Positions 1-9,086 of a DNA stretch of 64,000 bases are shown piece after piece. Origin of the DNA: an uncultured Sporosarcina sp. (GTDB lineage Bacteria > Bacillota > Bacilli > Bacillales_A > Planococcaceae). Location of the stretch: NCBI GenBank assembly GCA_948469885.1, contig CAOKMT010000009.1:1-64000 (forward strand), in the 5' to 3' direction. Made by a program: the position numbers and the translations under genes. Every line of letters begins with the position of its first letter. Position 1 is the first letter of the stretch. The notes beneath the pieces are model-generated. The model saw only the letters and a program-made list of their open reading frames with translations. It searched no databases and had not been told where the DNA came from.

Positions 1-100
1 CCTCCTTAAGTCCGTGATGTGGTAATTGGGTTGCCCCTCCCACTCAATATGTGTCTGCCGACTTCAGTCGGTAGAATCAGTTTGTCCGTACAAACTGTCG
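1..100 (-). promoter_or_regulatory. Probable 5' leader of rplK, which lies just outside the window
   Basis: On the minus strand, bases 7 to 1 read AAGGAGG, a perfect ribosome binding site at the window edge. In Bacillales the gene after nusG is rplK (ribosomal protein L11), so this is inferred to be its leader. A small hairpin (CCGACT/AGTCGG, about 59-73) and a GGGAGGGG-type segment precede the binding site. Such leaders usually carry L11 autoregulatory structure, but that role is inference because the gene itself is not visible. Confidence 0.5.
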
Positions 101-162
101 ATTGACAGCCTGACCTTTGAAATAATACCATTATTTCACGCCGCATGCAAGTGCCGCATCAT

Positions 163-702
163 TTATATTTTTTGGATTTGATTGAAGTCAAGCTCCATTT
201 TCGTCTCTCGACCGAACATGTCGACAGAAACTTTAACTTTTTCTTTCGCTTCGTCGATCTCTTCAATCTTCCCTTGGAAGTCTGCAAATGGTCCTTCCAA
301 TACTTGAACGACCTCTCCGATCTCGACATCGATTTCAGCTTTTCTATCTTTCACACCCATCTGCTTCAGAATGAAGTCCACTTCTTCTTCAAGCAGTGGC
401 GTCGGCTTTGCGCCTCCACCCGAGGATCCGATGAAACCCGTCACGCCCGGCGTATTCCGGACAACATACCAAGAATCATCCGTCATGATAATTTCGACGA
501 GGACGTATCCAGGAAATGTCTTTTTCATGACCGTACGTTTCTTACCGTCCTTAAAATCGGTCTCTTCTTCCTCTGGGACAATGACACGGAAAATCTTATC
601 TTGCATACCCATCGTTTCCACACGCGCTTCCAAGTTAGCCTTCACTTTGTTTTCATAACCGGAGTACGTATGGACAACATACCAATTTTTCTCCATTTCC
701 AT
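163..702 (-). CDS. nusG: Transcription termination/antitermination factor NusG
   Basis: NusG is the RNA polymerase elongation and pausing factor. The 179-residue protein has the N-terminal NGN domain (WYVVHTYSGYENKV, PGYVLV, VRNTPGVTGFIG) and a C-terminal KOW domain (GPFADFQGKIEEID). Length fits the Bacillus family. The family start corresponds to the second Met (MEKNWYVV, residue 3). The first ATG at 702 is kept because neither ATG has a well-spaced ribosome site; a GGAGGGG lies about 25 bases upstream. Order secE-nusG-(rplK) is the standard one. Confidence 0.95.
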   Translation of the reverse strand: MEMEKNWYVVHTYSGYENKVKANLEARVETMGMQDKIFRVIVPEEEETDFKDGKKRTVMKKTFPGYVLVEIIMTDDSWYVVRNTPGVTGFIGSSGGGAKPTPLLEEEVDFILKQMGVKDRKAEIDVEIGEVVQVLEGPFADFQGKIEEIDEAKEKVKVSVDMFGRETKMELDFNQIQKI

Positions 703-755
703 ATGCTTGAGGACGATGCCTCTGTCCCCTCCTTCCCTTCCTAAATACCTTCAAA

Positions 756-787
756 GAAAAAAACCCGTTCACACGTTCAGACGGGCT
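756..787 (-). terminator. Terminator-like hairpin between secE and nusG
   Basis: Minus strand: CCCGT ... ACGGG stem followed by seven T. The stem is only about five perfect pairs with a bulged extension. It lies between secE and nusG, normally co-transcribed, so it would be a partial terminator or attenuator. Confidence 0.5.
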
Positions 788-857
788 ATTTGAACTACTC
801 CTTGCTCCTGTCGTCACAACGAACATTTCTGAGTCAGGTTAAAGGATTTATTTATTA

Positions 858-1043
858 TTATAACTCAAGGTACCATTCAATTAAACTTGAAATGCCGAGG
901 TCTGTAAGTGCAAAGTAAGCTGCCATAAACATAACCGTCACGAGAACGACGATCGTATAACGTGTTAATTCTTTCCGTTTTGGCCAGCTTACTTTTCTCA
1001 TTTCCGAGACGACATCTTTTAAAAAACTGCTTATCTTACTCAT
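858..1043 (-). CDS. secE: Preprotein translocase subunit SecE
   Basis: SecE is the small essential clamp subunit of the SecYEG protein-conducting channel in the cytoplasmic membrane. The 61-residue protein has the conserved cytoplasmic helix with E-M-RKVSWPKRKEL, followed by one transmembrane helix (TIVVLVTVMFMAAYFAL). The start is set at 1043 (MSKISSFLKDV), preceded by GGAGG 12 bases upstream. The reading frame is open further upstream, but that part overlaps the rpmG end and does not resemble SecE. Confidence 0.93.
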   Translation of the reverse strand: MSKISSFLKDVVSEMRKVSWPKRKELTRYTIVVLVTVMFMAAYFALTDLGISSLIEWYLEL

Positions 1044-1098
1044 TTGTATCGTAAACCTCCGACTAATGATTGTATTGCTCCTACCGACCAGGCACTCA

Positions 1099-1248
1099 TT
1101 AAGTTGTTTGCCTATGTACCGTATGTGCATTGCAATGTTTGCAAAACTTTTTAAGAGTTAGACGTTCTGCCGGCTGATTGCGCCGCGCCGGAACCGAATA
1201 GTTGCGCAATCCGCAGACTTCGCAACCTAAAGGAATCTTATTAGACAT
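1099..1248 (-). CDS. rpmG: 50S ribosomal protein L33 (zinc-binding form)
   Basis: A 49-residue ribosomal protein L33. Two CxxC pairs (CEVC and CKHC) mark it as the zinc-ribbon (C+) type. Start at ATG 1248 with AAGGTG six bases upstream; the longer open frame begins in non-homologous sequence. Position directly before secE is the usual Bacillales arrangement. Confidence 0.92.
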   Translation of the reverse strand: MSNKIPLGCEVCGLRNYSVPARRNQPAERLTLKKFCKHCNAHTVHRQTT

Positions 1249-1328
1249 TCTTTTCACCTTACTAGAGACATTTGTCTTGCTAAAGAGTACCACCCTATGC
1301 CTGTCCTGTCAACAAAATCGGCAACCAG

Positions 1329-1988
1329 TTACCGCACTGCCCCGACTCTCATCGAACGTTCGAGTTTGCGTTTAATTCGCTGCAATGCATTATCGACCGA
1401 CTTTACTTGTCTATTTAACTCAGAAGAAATCTCGTGATAAGATTGTCCATCCAAGTAGAGAGCAAGCACTTGCTTTTCAAGCGGGCTTAACACTTTGTTC
1501 ATCTCATCTTCCATGTAAATAAAATCTTCTTTGTGAATAATCAGATCTTCAGGGTCGTCAAGCACCGGACCCGAAATCATATCGAGCAATGTACGGTCCG
1601 ATTCTTCCGCATAAACCGGCTTGTCCAATGAAATTGATGTGTTGAGCGGAATGTGCTTTTGTCGCGTCGCTGTTTTAATAGCTGTAATGATTTGTCTTGT
1701 GATACATAACTCCGCAAACCCTTTGAACGAACTCAATCGATCTCCCTTGAAGTCACGGATCGCTTTGTATAATCCGATCATACCTTCTTGAGCGATATCT
1801 TCACGGTCTCCCCCGATGATAAAATAAGAACGTCCTTTCAATCGGACGAACGGGCGGTATTTCGTAATAAGAAAATCAAGCGCATCCGTGTTGCCTTCGT
1901 GAATAATTGGAATTATTTCCTCGTCAGACAACGCGGTGAAATCTAAAACTGTGTCTTCAACGTATGTTTTTTCCACCAACTGGATCAC
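1329..1988 (-). CDS. sigH: RNA polymerase sigma factor SigH (Spo0H)
   Basis: Sigma-H directs transition-state and early sporulation genes. The 219-residue protein has region 2 (DALDFLITKYRPFVR, GGDREDIAQEGMIGLYKAIRDF), the near-invariant ITRQIITAIKTATRQKHIPLN stretch, and region 4 with a helix-turn-helix (LSPLEKQVLALYLDG, YHEISSELNRQVKSVDNALQRIKRKL). The start codon is GTG at 1988; TGA codons immediately upstream block extension, and the ribosome site is weak. Presence of SigH supports a sporulating host. Confidence 0.95.
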   Translation of the reverse strand: MIQLVEKTYVEDTVLDFTALSDEEIIPIIHEGNTDALDFLITKYRPFVRLKGRSYFIIGGDREDIAQEGMIGLYKAIRDFKGDRLSSFKGFAELCITRQIITAIKTATRQKHIPLNTSISLDKPVYAEESDRTLLDMISGPVLDDPEDLIIHKEDFIYMEDEMNKVLSPLEKQVLALYLDGQSYHEISSELNRQVKSVDNALQRIKRKLERSMRVGAVR

Positions 1989-2047
1989 CCCGGTTCATCA
2001 TAGCTCTAACCCAAGTATAGCGTATGAAAATTTTTTACGTCAACTGT

Positions 2048-2566
2048 TTATTTGATTCCGCGCCTCCATTTTTCAAATATTGACGCAATTTCGTCGCTTA
2101 ATGGAATCTTGGAAAACGGGCGCTTATCATTGTAATCCTTCACTTTTTCTTTGATCGATTGATTGATTTCATTCATTTCAATTTCAAGTTCACGTGCTGA
2201 CTTTCGGAGCGCGCCTTGAGCGAAAATAACCCATTGTTCCGTTGAATCCGAAGTTGCTACGTGTATTTCCACCCGCCTGCTACTCAATTCAGCAACGAGC
2301 TTCTCGATGCGTTCATCCGCCGTTTCTTTTTCTCTCGTAAAGAGAACTTCAACGTCATGACGACGCTTCTTCTTTTCAATCCCCGGCATCATGTACGCAT
2401 CGAAGACGACGATGACACGCCACCCCATATACGCCTTGTATTCAGCCATCCGTTCTATTAGCAAGTCACGCGCATCCGCCAGACGCTCATTTTTCATCCG
2501 GCTGAGTTCCTCCCACGCACCGATCACGTTATAGCCGTCAACAAGGAGTATATTTTCTTTTTTCAT
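2048..2566 (-). CDS. rae1: NYN-domain endoribonuclease Rae1 (YacP)
   Basis: Rae1 is known in B. subtilis as a ribosome-associated A-site endonuclease that cleaves certain mRNAs during translation. The 172-residue protein starts with the PIN-like NYN signature (NILLVDGYNVIGAW), has an acidic VVFDAY strand and a VATSDSTEQ motif, with a basic C-terminal helix. It overlaps rlmB by four bases (ATGA), implying translational coupling. Confidence 0.9.
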   Translation of the reverse strand: MKKENILLVDGYNVIGAWEELSRMKNERLADARDLLIERMAEYKAYMGWRVIVVFDAYMMPGIEKKKRRHDVEVLFTREKETADERIEKLVAELSSRRVEIHVATSDSTEQWVIFAQGALRKSARELEIEMNEINQSIKEKVKDYNDKRPFSKIPLSDEIASIFEKWRRGIK

Positions 2567-3315
2567 CCTTGAACAGGATGTCGTTTACGCAGCACTTCGT
2601 ACATGAGAAGAGAAGCCGCAACAGAGGCATTTAACGAGGTCACATGTCCCTGCATCGGCAAGTGATAGAGGAAGTCACACTTCTCTTTCAATATTCGCGA
2701 CATTCCTTTCCCTTCGCTACCGATAATGATCGCTAACGGCAGCGTCGCATCCATCCTTCTGTAATCGGCTTTCCCCACCGCATCGGTTCCCGCAATCCAA
2801 ACGCCCCGCTTTTTTAACTCTTCAACCGTCTGGGAAAGATTGTTGACACGGACGACCGGTATATGCTCAATCGCTCCCGTCGAAGCTTTGGCTACGACTG
2901 CTGTTAAACCGACGGAACGTCGTCTCGGAATAATGACGCCGTGGACCCCAGTCGCATCTGCCGTCCTTAAAATAGAACCAAGGTTATGCGGATCTTCGAG
3001 TTCATCTAAAATGAGAAACAACGGGTCTTCCTGCCGCTCGGCTGCGATTTCGAAAAGCTTTTCCAAGTCCGCATAGCGGTAAGCCGCAACAGATGCAATG
3101 ATCCCTTGGTGATTCACTTCGAGCATGCCGTCCAGTCGCTGTTTCGGTACGGATTGAACAACGACTTTCGCTTCACGCGCAAGCGATAGAATCTCTCCGA
3201 TACTTTTCTTGTTTAGCCCTTCCGCAATCCATATTTTATTAAGCTCTCTACCCGAACGAAGCGCTTCAAGGATTGGGTTTTTACCACCGAGCAATTCAGA
3301 TTCAATTTCTGTCAT
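2563..3315 (-). CDS. rlmB: 23S rRNA (guanosine-2'-O-)-methyltransferase RlmB / TrmH family
   Basis: A SpoU/TrmH-class methyltransferase of 250 residues. An N-terminal L30e-like RNA-binding part (GGKNPILEALRSGRELNKIWIAEG) precedes the knotted catalytic domain with LDELEDPHNLGSILRTADATGVHGVI, IIGSEGKGM and LPMQGHVTSLNASVAASLLMYE, the three SPOUT motifs. In E. coli RlmB modifies G2251 of 23S rRNA; the exact target here is inferred. Four-base overlaps with the genes on both sides show a tight operon. Confidence 0.92.
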   Translation of the reverse strand: MTEIESELLGGKNPILEALRSGRELNKIWIAEGLNKKSIGEILSLAREAKVVVQSVPKQRLDGMLEVNHQGIIASVAAYRYADLEKLFEIAAERQEDPLFLILDELEDPHNLGSILRTADATGVHGVIIPRRRSVGLTAVVAKASTGAIEHIPVVRVNNLSQTVEELKKRGVWIAGTDAVGKADYRRMDATLPLAIIIGSEGKGMSRILKEKCDFLYHLPMQGHVTSLNASVAASLLMYEVLRKRHPVQG

Positions 3316-3743
3316 ATCGTTTCTTCCTCCCTCGACTTCTCAATAAGTCGTATCGCTTCATCGATAAACGCCTGGGCTCTTTCCGTCTCACCGAGCAAGT
3401 GTAAAAAGCCGAGCACCGCTTCAAAACCAGAGCTGTTTTTATAGGTCACGACATCGGTGTTCTTCGGGATGGATCCCGACTTCGCATTGCGGCCCCGTCT
3501 CATAACCGCTTGTTCTGTTTCCGTTAAAAAGCCGGATTCCACCATCGCTTTCACGATGGCGGCCTGTGACTTCGCCGAAACATAGCGCGTCGCTTCCCGA
3601 TGTAACACATTCGGTCGTACGCGACCCAAGCGCAAAAGATGTTCGCGTACCGCTTGTTCATAAACCGCATCCCCCATATAGGCGAGCGCAAGGGCGTTCA
3701 TCTGCTTCACGTCCGCTTGCCGTAAAACATACATCCGCTTCAC
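3312..3743 (-). CDS. mrnC: Mini-ribonuclease 3 (MrnC)
   Basis: Mini-III is an RNase III-like enzyme without a double-stranded-RNA-binding domain; in B. subtilis it matures 23S rRNA ends. The 143-residue protein carries the RNase III signature ([20 protein letters not shown]) with the catalytic acidic residues, and a late [11 protein letters not shown] helix. It sits between cysS and rlmB with ATGA overlaps on both sides, as in B. subtilis. Confidence 0.92.
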   Translation of the reverse strand: MKRMYVLRQADVKQMNALALAYMGDAVYEQAVREHLLRLGRVRPNVLHREATRYVSAKSQAAIVKAMVESGFLTETEQAVMRRGRNAKSGSIPKNTDVVTYKNSSGFEAVLGFLHLLGETERAQAFIDEAIRLIEKSREEETI

Positions 3744-5140
3744 CCTCTTTTCCAGCGCGTGCCTTGCGCTGTGTCTTCCAGGATGATGCCTTCCGCTTTC
3801 AACTCATCTCGAATTTCATCAGCACGGGCAAAGTCTCGGTTCCGACGGGCTTCGAGTCGCTCTTCGATAAGCGCTTCGACATCTTCATCAAGTAGATCGG
3901 CTTCCTCATCGAGCTTCAAACCGAGTACATCAAGCAGTTCCTCGAAAGTGCTCAAAAATAATTTCAAAACATTTGACTCAGTATTTTTCTCTCCTAAATA
4001 TATATTGGCAAGGGTTGTCAATTCAAAAACTGCCGCGATGCCATTTGCCGTGTTAAAGTCATCATCCATCGCTTTGATAAAGTCATTTTTACACGCTTCG
4101 ATTTTATGGTTCCAAATATCTTTTTGATCACCAAGGTCTGTCGAATGGCTCAGTCGGTGCTGCACATTGCGGTAAGCTGTTAAAATACGCTCCAACCCTG
4201 TCGCTGCATGCTCCACAAGCTCTTGTGTAAAATTGAGCGGATGTCTGTAATGAACAGATAAGATGAAAAACCGAAGCACCATCGGATCAATCTGTTTACG
4301 AATGTCGCTGACGAGCACAAAATTTCCGACCGATTTCGACATCTTTTCATTGTCGATATTAATATAGCCATTATGCATCCAATAGCGTGCAAACGGTTTT
4401 CCCGTCATCGCTTCTGATTGCGCAATCTCGTTCTCATGATGAGGGAATGCTAAATCTTGACCGCCCGCGTGGATATCCATCGTATCTCCCAAATGCTCAC
4501 GTGCCATCACCGAGCATTCGATATGCCACCCCGGACGTCCAGCTCCCCACGGACTCTCCCAAGAAATTTCATTTTCCTTTGCCGCTTTCCAAAGAGCAAA
4601 ATCTAATGGATCTTCTTTCCTTTCACCCTCTTCAACACGGGCGCCGACGACTAGTTCATCCGTCGATTGTTTAGATAGCTTTCCATAGCCGTCAAACTTT
4701 TTCGTGCGATAATATACATCGCCTTGAGACTCATAAGCAAAGCCCTTGTCGATCAACACTTGAATGAAAGCCACGATGTCTTCGATATGGTCTGTCACCC
4801 GCGGATGGACGTTCGCCTCCTGACAACCAAGCGCTGACACATCTTCATGGTAAGCCTCGATAAACCGTTCAGTCAGCTCGCTTACTTCTTCCCCGAGCTC
4901 ATTGGCAGCCGCGATGATTTTATCATCAACGTCTGTGAAGTTGGACACAAACTTCACGTCATATCCACGGTATTCAAGATAGCGACGTACCGTATCAAAG
5001 ACGATGACAGGACGTGCATTTCCAATATGAATATAGTTATAAACCGTCGGACCGCACACATACATCGAAACTTTCCCTTCTTCCAACGGGATAAAAGGCT
5101 CTTTTCGTCTCGTTAATGTGTTATATAGTTGAATACCCAT
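3740..5140 (-). CDS. cysS: Cysteinyl-tRNA synthetase
   Basis: Charges tRNA-Cys. The 466-residue class I synthetase has the HIGH-type motif (YIHIGNARP), the zinc-ligand region (CGPTVYNY near residue 29, [20 protein letters not shown]) and the KMSKS loop ([11 protein letters not shown]). Length is normal. It directly follows cysE (no gap) and overlaps mrnC by four bases. Expression should depend on the cysteine T-box upstream of cysE. Confidence 0.96.
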   Translation of the reverse strand: MGIQLYNTLTRRKEPFIPLEEGKVSMYVCGPTVYNYIHIGNARPVIVFDTVRRYLEYRGYDVKFVSNFTDVDDKIIAAANELGEEVSELTERFIEAYHEDVSALGCQEANVHPRVTDHIEDIVAFIQVLIDKGFAYESQGDVYYRTKKFDGYGKLSKQSTDELVVGARVEEGERKEDPLDFALWKAAKENEISWESPWGAGRPGWHIECSVMAREHLGDTMDIHAGGQDLAFPHHENEIAQSEAMTGKPFARYWMHNGYINIDNEKMSKSVGNFVLVSDIRKQIDPMVLRFFILSVHYRHPLNFTQELVEHAATGLERILTAYRNVQHRLSHSTDLGDQKDIWNHKIEACKNDFIKAMDDDFNTANGIAAVFELTTLANIYLGEKNTESNVLKLFLSTFEELLDVLGLKLDEEADLLDEDVEALIEERLEARRNRDFARADEIRDELKAEGIILEDTAQGTRWKRG

Positions 5141-5809
5141 TTATAAATTCCCTTCCTTCACTTTGTCATGCTCATTTTGTTCAAGCTGCGCAAGCCGATT
5201 CTGCAATTTTTGGATTTCATTTTCAAGCATGTTACATTTATCCGCCACCGGATCCGGCAAAGCTTGATGGTCAAGTTTTTGTTCCACTTTCACACCGTTC
5301 GAAACGACAACTTTCCCGGGAATCCCGACGACAGTCGAATCTGCTGGCACGTCTTTTAGCACAACCGATCCAGCACCAACCTTACTATTCTCGCCAATTG
5401 TAATGGAACCGAGTACTTTTGCGCCCGTGGCGACGAGTACATTATCGCGAAGTGTCGGATGTCGCTTTCCCTTTTCTTTCCCTGTTCCACCGAGTGTTAC
5501 ACCTTGATAAATGGTAACGTCATTGCCGATTTCACATGTTTCTCCAATGACAATCCCCATGCCGTGGTCAATGAAAAATCGTCGCCCTATCGTCGCACCA
5601 GGGTGAATTTCAATCCCCGTGAAAAAACGACTGATCTGTGAAATGCTTCGTGCCAAGAAAAAAAATCTCCGTTTGAATAATGCATGCGCAACACGATGAG
5701 ACCATAAAGCATGTAAACCGGAGTACGTTAACACAACTTCAAACGTGCTTCGCGCTGCCGGGTCCTGATCGAATATACACTGAATATCTTCTTTCATCCT
5801 GCGAAACAA
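5141..5809 (-). CDS. cysE: Serine O-acetyltransferase
   Basis: Makes O-acetylserine, the carbon precursor of cysteine. The 222-residue protein has the N-terminal helical part ([18 protein letters not shown]) and a left-handed beta-helix of hexapeptide repeats ([42 protein letters not shown]) with catalytic His residues, then a charged tail. The start chosen is TTG 5809, eight bases after GGAGG; the in-frame ATG at 5797 is 20 bases from it, which is too far. First gene after the T-box. Confidence 0.95.
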   Translation of the reverse strand: MFRRMKEDIQCIFDQDPAARSTFEVVLTYSGLHALWSHRVAHALFKRRFFFLARSISQISRFFTGIEIHPGATIGRRFFIDHGMGIVIGETCEIGNDVTIYQGVTLGGTGKEKGKRHPTLRDNVLVATGAKVLGSITIGENSKVGAGSVVLKDVPADSTVVGIPGKVVVSNGVKVEQKLDHQALPDPVADKCNMLENEIQKLQNRLAQLEQNEHDKVKEGNL

Positions 5810-5835
5810 CCGGCTCGCCTCCTTATTTCTCTAAA

Positions 5836-5894
5836 TCAATTACGCCTCGGCGTAATTGCGTCCGGATTTTTTCGAGCGAGTTCGAAAAAATCCC
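5836..5894. repeat. Two adjacent perfect palindromes between T-box and cysE
   Basis: The first palindrome has arms CAATTACGCC and GGCGTAATTG around a TC centre (5836-5857). The second has arms GGATTTTTTCGA and TTCGAAAAAATCC around a short loop (about 5864-5893). They lie downstream of the T-box terminator and just before the cysE ribosome site, and are not part of the T-box core. They look like a dispersed palindromic element; no copy number can be given from this window. Confidence 0.6.
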
Positions 5895-5980
5895 CTTAAA
5901 AACACGTGACATCCGCCGGAAGCCTGGAACAACACGATATTGGTCGTTCTCGGTACAACAAACATTGCTGAATAAAGATA

Positions 5981-6290
5981 AAAAAAATACGCCTCTGTCA
6001 AAGATGACAGAGACGCATTGAATGCGCGGTTCCACTCCGCTTAAAAGGGATCACCCTTTTCGCTTAACGCCTCGTAACGCGGGCAATGCGGCCGGCTTAC
6101 TTCACACTTCAGCACGGCACTCAAAGGGGCATTTCCACAGACAGCGGCCCAGATCATTTCCAGCCAAGATGATCCTCTCTGAAGAGCTTGTCATGCGTAC
6201 TTATCCTTTTCAACGTTTTGGTTTTTAGACCTTTTGGGGCAGCGTGTTGCTTTTTCTTAGCTTAGCAGACAATCCTCGCCCATGATTTAC
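5981..6290 (-). promoter_or_regulatory. T-box leader (cysteine-specific) of cysE-cysS
   Basis: Minus strand shows the T-box antiterminator sequence GGAGTGGAACCGCG (bases 6038 to 6025), followed by a strong terminator: stem GCGTCTCTGTCA/TGACAGAGGC at 5991-6016 with a T run at 5981-5987. Further upstream is an AGAGAG stem I segment near 6175 and GGAAATGCCCC near 6130, where TGC fits a cysteine specifier codon. Uncharged tRNA-Cys should bind and permit readthrough into cysE and cysS. The specifier assignment is inference from spacing and downstream genes. Confidence 0.88.
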
Positions 6291-6294
6291 TCGC

Positions 6295-6323
6295 ATTGTA
6301 CACATTAGTGGACAAAAGCGCAA
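6295..6323 (-). promoter_or_regulatory. Sigma-A promoter of the T-box/cysE operon
   Basis: Minus strand -35 TTGCGC (6318-6323) and -10 TACAAT (6295-6300) with a 17-base spacer, placed just upstream of the T-box leader and downstream of gltX. Confidence 0.7.
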
Positions 6324-6372
6324 GTGAATATGACTGTTACATACTTGAACTGCATCGGTTCGCGGTCAGTTA

Positions 6373-7833
6373 TTATTGCGCTGCATACTTTGCAATCCGA
6401 GCGATCGCATTCTCTTTTCCGATGAGTGCAATGGCAGCTGGCAACTCAGGTCCGCTCGTCTGTCCAGTCGTCACGACCCGAATCGGCATAAACAAATTGC
6501 GGCCTTTTTGTCCAGTTTCTTTTTGAACCTCTTTAATCGCCGCTTTGATAGACTGCGTATCGAATGTTTCGAGTTCTTCAACCTTCGCTTGTAATGAAGC
6601 CATCACTTCTGGCACTTGCTCACCTGCAAGAACTTTCTGTGCTTCCTCATCATATTCAATCTCATCTTTAAAGAACTGGGCAGACAGCTCAACGATTTCC
6701 GCACCATAACTTAACTGGTCATGGTAAAGTGCGATCAAGTCATGCGCCCATTCGCGTTGCTCATTCGACAATTCATACGGTAGCGCACCCGCTTTTTGTA
6801 AATGCGGCAATGCAAGGTCAATCACTTTTTCCAACGGCGCTTGCTTAATGTACTGGTTGTTCATCCATGTCAATTTATCTTTATCGAACACGGCTGGAGA
6901 TTTTGACAAACGATCAGCGTCAAAAATGGAAATAAGCTCTTCCTTCGAAAACAGCTCTTCCTCCCCTTCCGGAGACCAGCCAAGGAGTACGATAAAGTTG
7001 AACAATGCTTCTGGCAAATAACCAAGTTCTTCGTACTGTTCGATAAACTGAATAATCGACTCATCCCGCTTACTTAGTTTTCTACGGCTCTCGTTCACAA
7101 TTAACGTCATATGTCCGAACTTCGGCATATCCCATCCAAATGCTTCGTAAATCATCATTTGTCTTGGGGTATTGGAAATATGATCGTCTCCACGTAAAAC
7201 ATGTGTAATTTCCATATAATGATCATCCACTGCGACAGCAAAGTTATACGTGGGAATGCCATCTTTTTTGACGATGACGAAATCCCCAATACCGTCTGAC
7301 TCAAAGGAAACATTATTTTTCACAATGTCATTGAACGTGTAATTTTTCCCTTTCGGCACTGCAAATCGAACACTCGGTTCTCTGCCTTCCGCTTCGAGTT
7401 CAGCCTGTTCGTTCGCAGTCAAATGACGACATTTCCCGCTATAACGTGGCATTTCATTTCTAGCGGATTGCGCCTCACGCTCTGCTTCAAGTTCTTCAGC
7501 TGTACAGTAACATTTATAAGCCAAGCCTCTTTCAAGCAATTGCTCGTACAGTTCCGTGTACATTTCATTTCTTTCGGATTGGCGGTACGGACCGAAATCT
7601 CCGCCAACGTCGATACTTTCATCCCAATCGATACCTAGCCACTTCAAGTAATTAAGCTGGGATTCCTCCCCGCCTTCTATATTCCGGCTAGCGTCTGTAT
7701 CTTCGATTCGAATAATGAATTTCCCGTCTTTATTGCGGGCATACAAATAGTTAAAAAGTGCTGTTCGTGCATTCCCGATATGTAAGTGTCCCGTTGGACT
7801 TGGCGCGTACCGAACGCGAACTTCCTTCGTCAT
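6373..7833 (-). CDS. gltX: Glutamyl-tRNA synthetase
   Basis: Charges tRNA-Glu (and probably tRNA-Gln, the substrate of GatCAB in Firmicutes). The 486-residue class I enzyme has the HIGH motif in [20 protein letters not shown], a zinc-like cluster region ([10 protein letters not shown] later), the discriminating [11 protein letters not shown] segment and the KMSKS equivalent KLSKRDES. Length is normal. Standing upstream of cysE matches B. subtilis gltX-cysE-cysS. Confidence 0.96.
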   Translation of the reverse strand: MTKEVRVRYAPSPTGHLHIGNARTALFNYLYARNKDGKFIIRIEDTDASRNIEGGEESQLNYLKWLGIDWDESIDVGGDFGPYRQSERNEMYTELYEQLLERGLAYKCYCTAEELEAEREAQSARNEMPRYSGKCRHLTANEQAELEAEGREPSVRFAVPKGKNYTFNDIVKNNVSFESDGIGDFVIVKKDGIPTYNFAVAVDDHYMEITHVLRGDDHISNTPRQMMIYEAFGWDMPKFGHMTLIVNESRRKLSKRDESIIQFIEQYEELGYLPEALFNFIVLLGWSPEGEEELFSKEELISIFDADRLSKSPAVFDKDKLTWMNNQYIKQAPLEKVIDLALPHLQKAGALPYELSNEQREWAHDLIALYHDQLSYGAEIVELSAQFFKDEIEYDEEAQKVLAGEQVPEVMASLQAKVEELETFDTQSIKAAIKEVQKETGQKGRNLFMPIRVVTTGQTSGPELPAAIALIGKENAIARIAKYAAQ

Positions 7834-7889
7834 AGTAAATCCTCCTATTTTTTGAGCGTTTACTTCGTCTTTAGTTTACCATATGTTCC

Positions 7890-8366
7890 TCAGTTTTTTT
7901 GCAATAGAATGACAGCCATAGCAGCCATTCCTTCTTCGCGTCCTGTAAACCCGAGTTTCTCTGTCGTCGTCGCCTTGACATTCACTTGCGAAACATCCGC
8001 TTTCAGCAAACTTGCAACTTTTTCTTGTATCGCGCCAATATGCGGCGCCATTTTCGGTCTTTCCGTCATAATTGTGCAGTCAATATTACCGAGCTTATAT
8101 CCACGCGCCTCCACTATTTTCCATATCTCTTCCAATAGAACGGCAGAATCTGCATCCTTGTAAGCATCGTCCGTATCCGGAAAATGACGACCGATGTCTC
8201 CTTCTCCTATGGCACCAAGCGCTGCGTCGGTGATTGTATGCAAAAGCACGTCTGCATCAGAATGGCCAACGAGTCCTTTATCATGCGGGATTGTCACCCC
8301 TCCAATAATAAGCGGTCGACCTTCTTCAAATTTATGCACATCAAAACCTTGTCCAATCCGAATCAT
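7890..8366 (-). CDS. ispF: 2-C-methyl-D-erythritol 2,4-cyclodiphosphate synthase
   Basis: MEP-pathway cyclase making MEcPP for isoprenoids. The 158-residue protein opens with [11 protein letters not shown] and [19 protein letters not shown], carrying the zinc ligands D-x-H and the second H, followed by [10 protein letters not shown] and the [13 protein letters not shown] motif. It lies three bases after ispD on the same strand. Confidence 0.95.
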   Translation of the reverse strand: MIRIGQGFDVHKFEEGRPLIIGGVTIPHDKGLVGHSDADVLLHTITDAALGAIGEGDIGRHFPDTDDAYKDADSAVLLEEIWKIVEARGYKLGNIDCTIMTERPKMAPHIGAIQEKVASLLKADVSQVNVKATTTEKLGFTGREEGMAAMAVILLQKN

Positions 8367-8369
8367 TAC

Positions 8370-9059
8370 TTATCGTTCCTCCCGTTGTCGTTTGCCAAGC
8401 AAAACCTCTCCAAATGCAAGGTCCTCCGGCGTCGTCATTTTCACGTTGTCATACGTACTTTCAACGATGTGAACCGGATAACCTAGCCGTTCCACAAGCA
8501 TCGCTTCATCTGTTCCAAGGAAGTCTTCTACCTGCGCCTGATGAGCAGCTTCTTTCAATACGTCATATCGAAACGCTTGTGGCGTTTGCACAATCCATAG
8601 CGAATCACGCTCAACCGTCTTCTCAACAATTCCCGAAGACGCCAACTTCATCGTATCTTTGGCCGGCACTCCCGCGATAGCTGCACCAAATCGAGTCGCT
8701 GATTCCACAAGATTTGCAATGACGGAGTGCCGGACAAATGGACGTGCAGCATCATGTACAAGCACGACCCCATTCTTGTTATGCGCCTCAAGGCATGCCG
8801 CCACGCTATGTTGCCGCTCGCTCCCTCCGTCCACCATCTCTTTCACTTTCGTTATATGGTACCGGTCCAGCATAGAAGCAATTTCTTGTCGTTCTTCTGG
8901 CTTCACCGCGAGAATAATGCCCGCACACGCCTGATCTCGTTCAAAAACGTCAAGCGTGTGAATAAAAATCGGCTTGTCACCGAGCATTAAAAAAAGTTTA
9001 TTGTGACCGGCACCCATCCGCTGTCCACTACCAGCTGCCGGTATCATCACTGTATACAT
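8370..9059 (-). CDS. ispD: 2-C-methyl-D-erythritol 4-phosphate cytidylyltransferase
   Basis: Third MEP-pathway enzyme, transferring CMP to MEP. The 229-residue nucleotidyltransferase has the glycine-rich IPAAGSGQRMG loop, GGSERQHSV, VLVHDAARPFV and TDEAMLVERLG. It pairs with ispF in a two-gene unit, the usual Bacillales arrangement. Confidence 0.95.
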   Translation of the reverse strand: MYTVMIPAAGSGQRMGAGHNKLFLMLGDKPIFIHTLDVFERDQACAGIILAVKPEERQEIASMLDRYHITKVKEMVDGGSERQHSVAACLEAHNKNGVVLVHDAARPFVRHSVIANLVESATRFGAAIAGVPAKDTMKLASSGIVEKTVERDSLWIVQTPQAFRYDVLKEAAHQAQVEDFLGTDEAMLVERLGYPVHIVESTYDNVKMTTPEDLAFGEVLLGKRQREER

Positions 9060-9086
9060 GATTTCCCATTGCCTCGTCTTTCCTCG

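Noticed and set aside
145-744. 199-codon plus ORF opposite nusG
   Set aside because: Antisense shadow of nusG; Phe/His-rich, as expected for the reverse of a Lys/Glu-rich gene.
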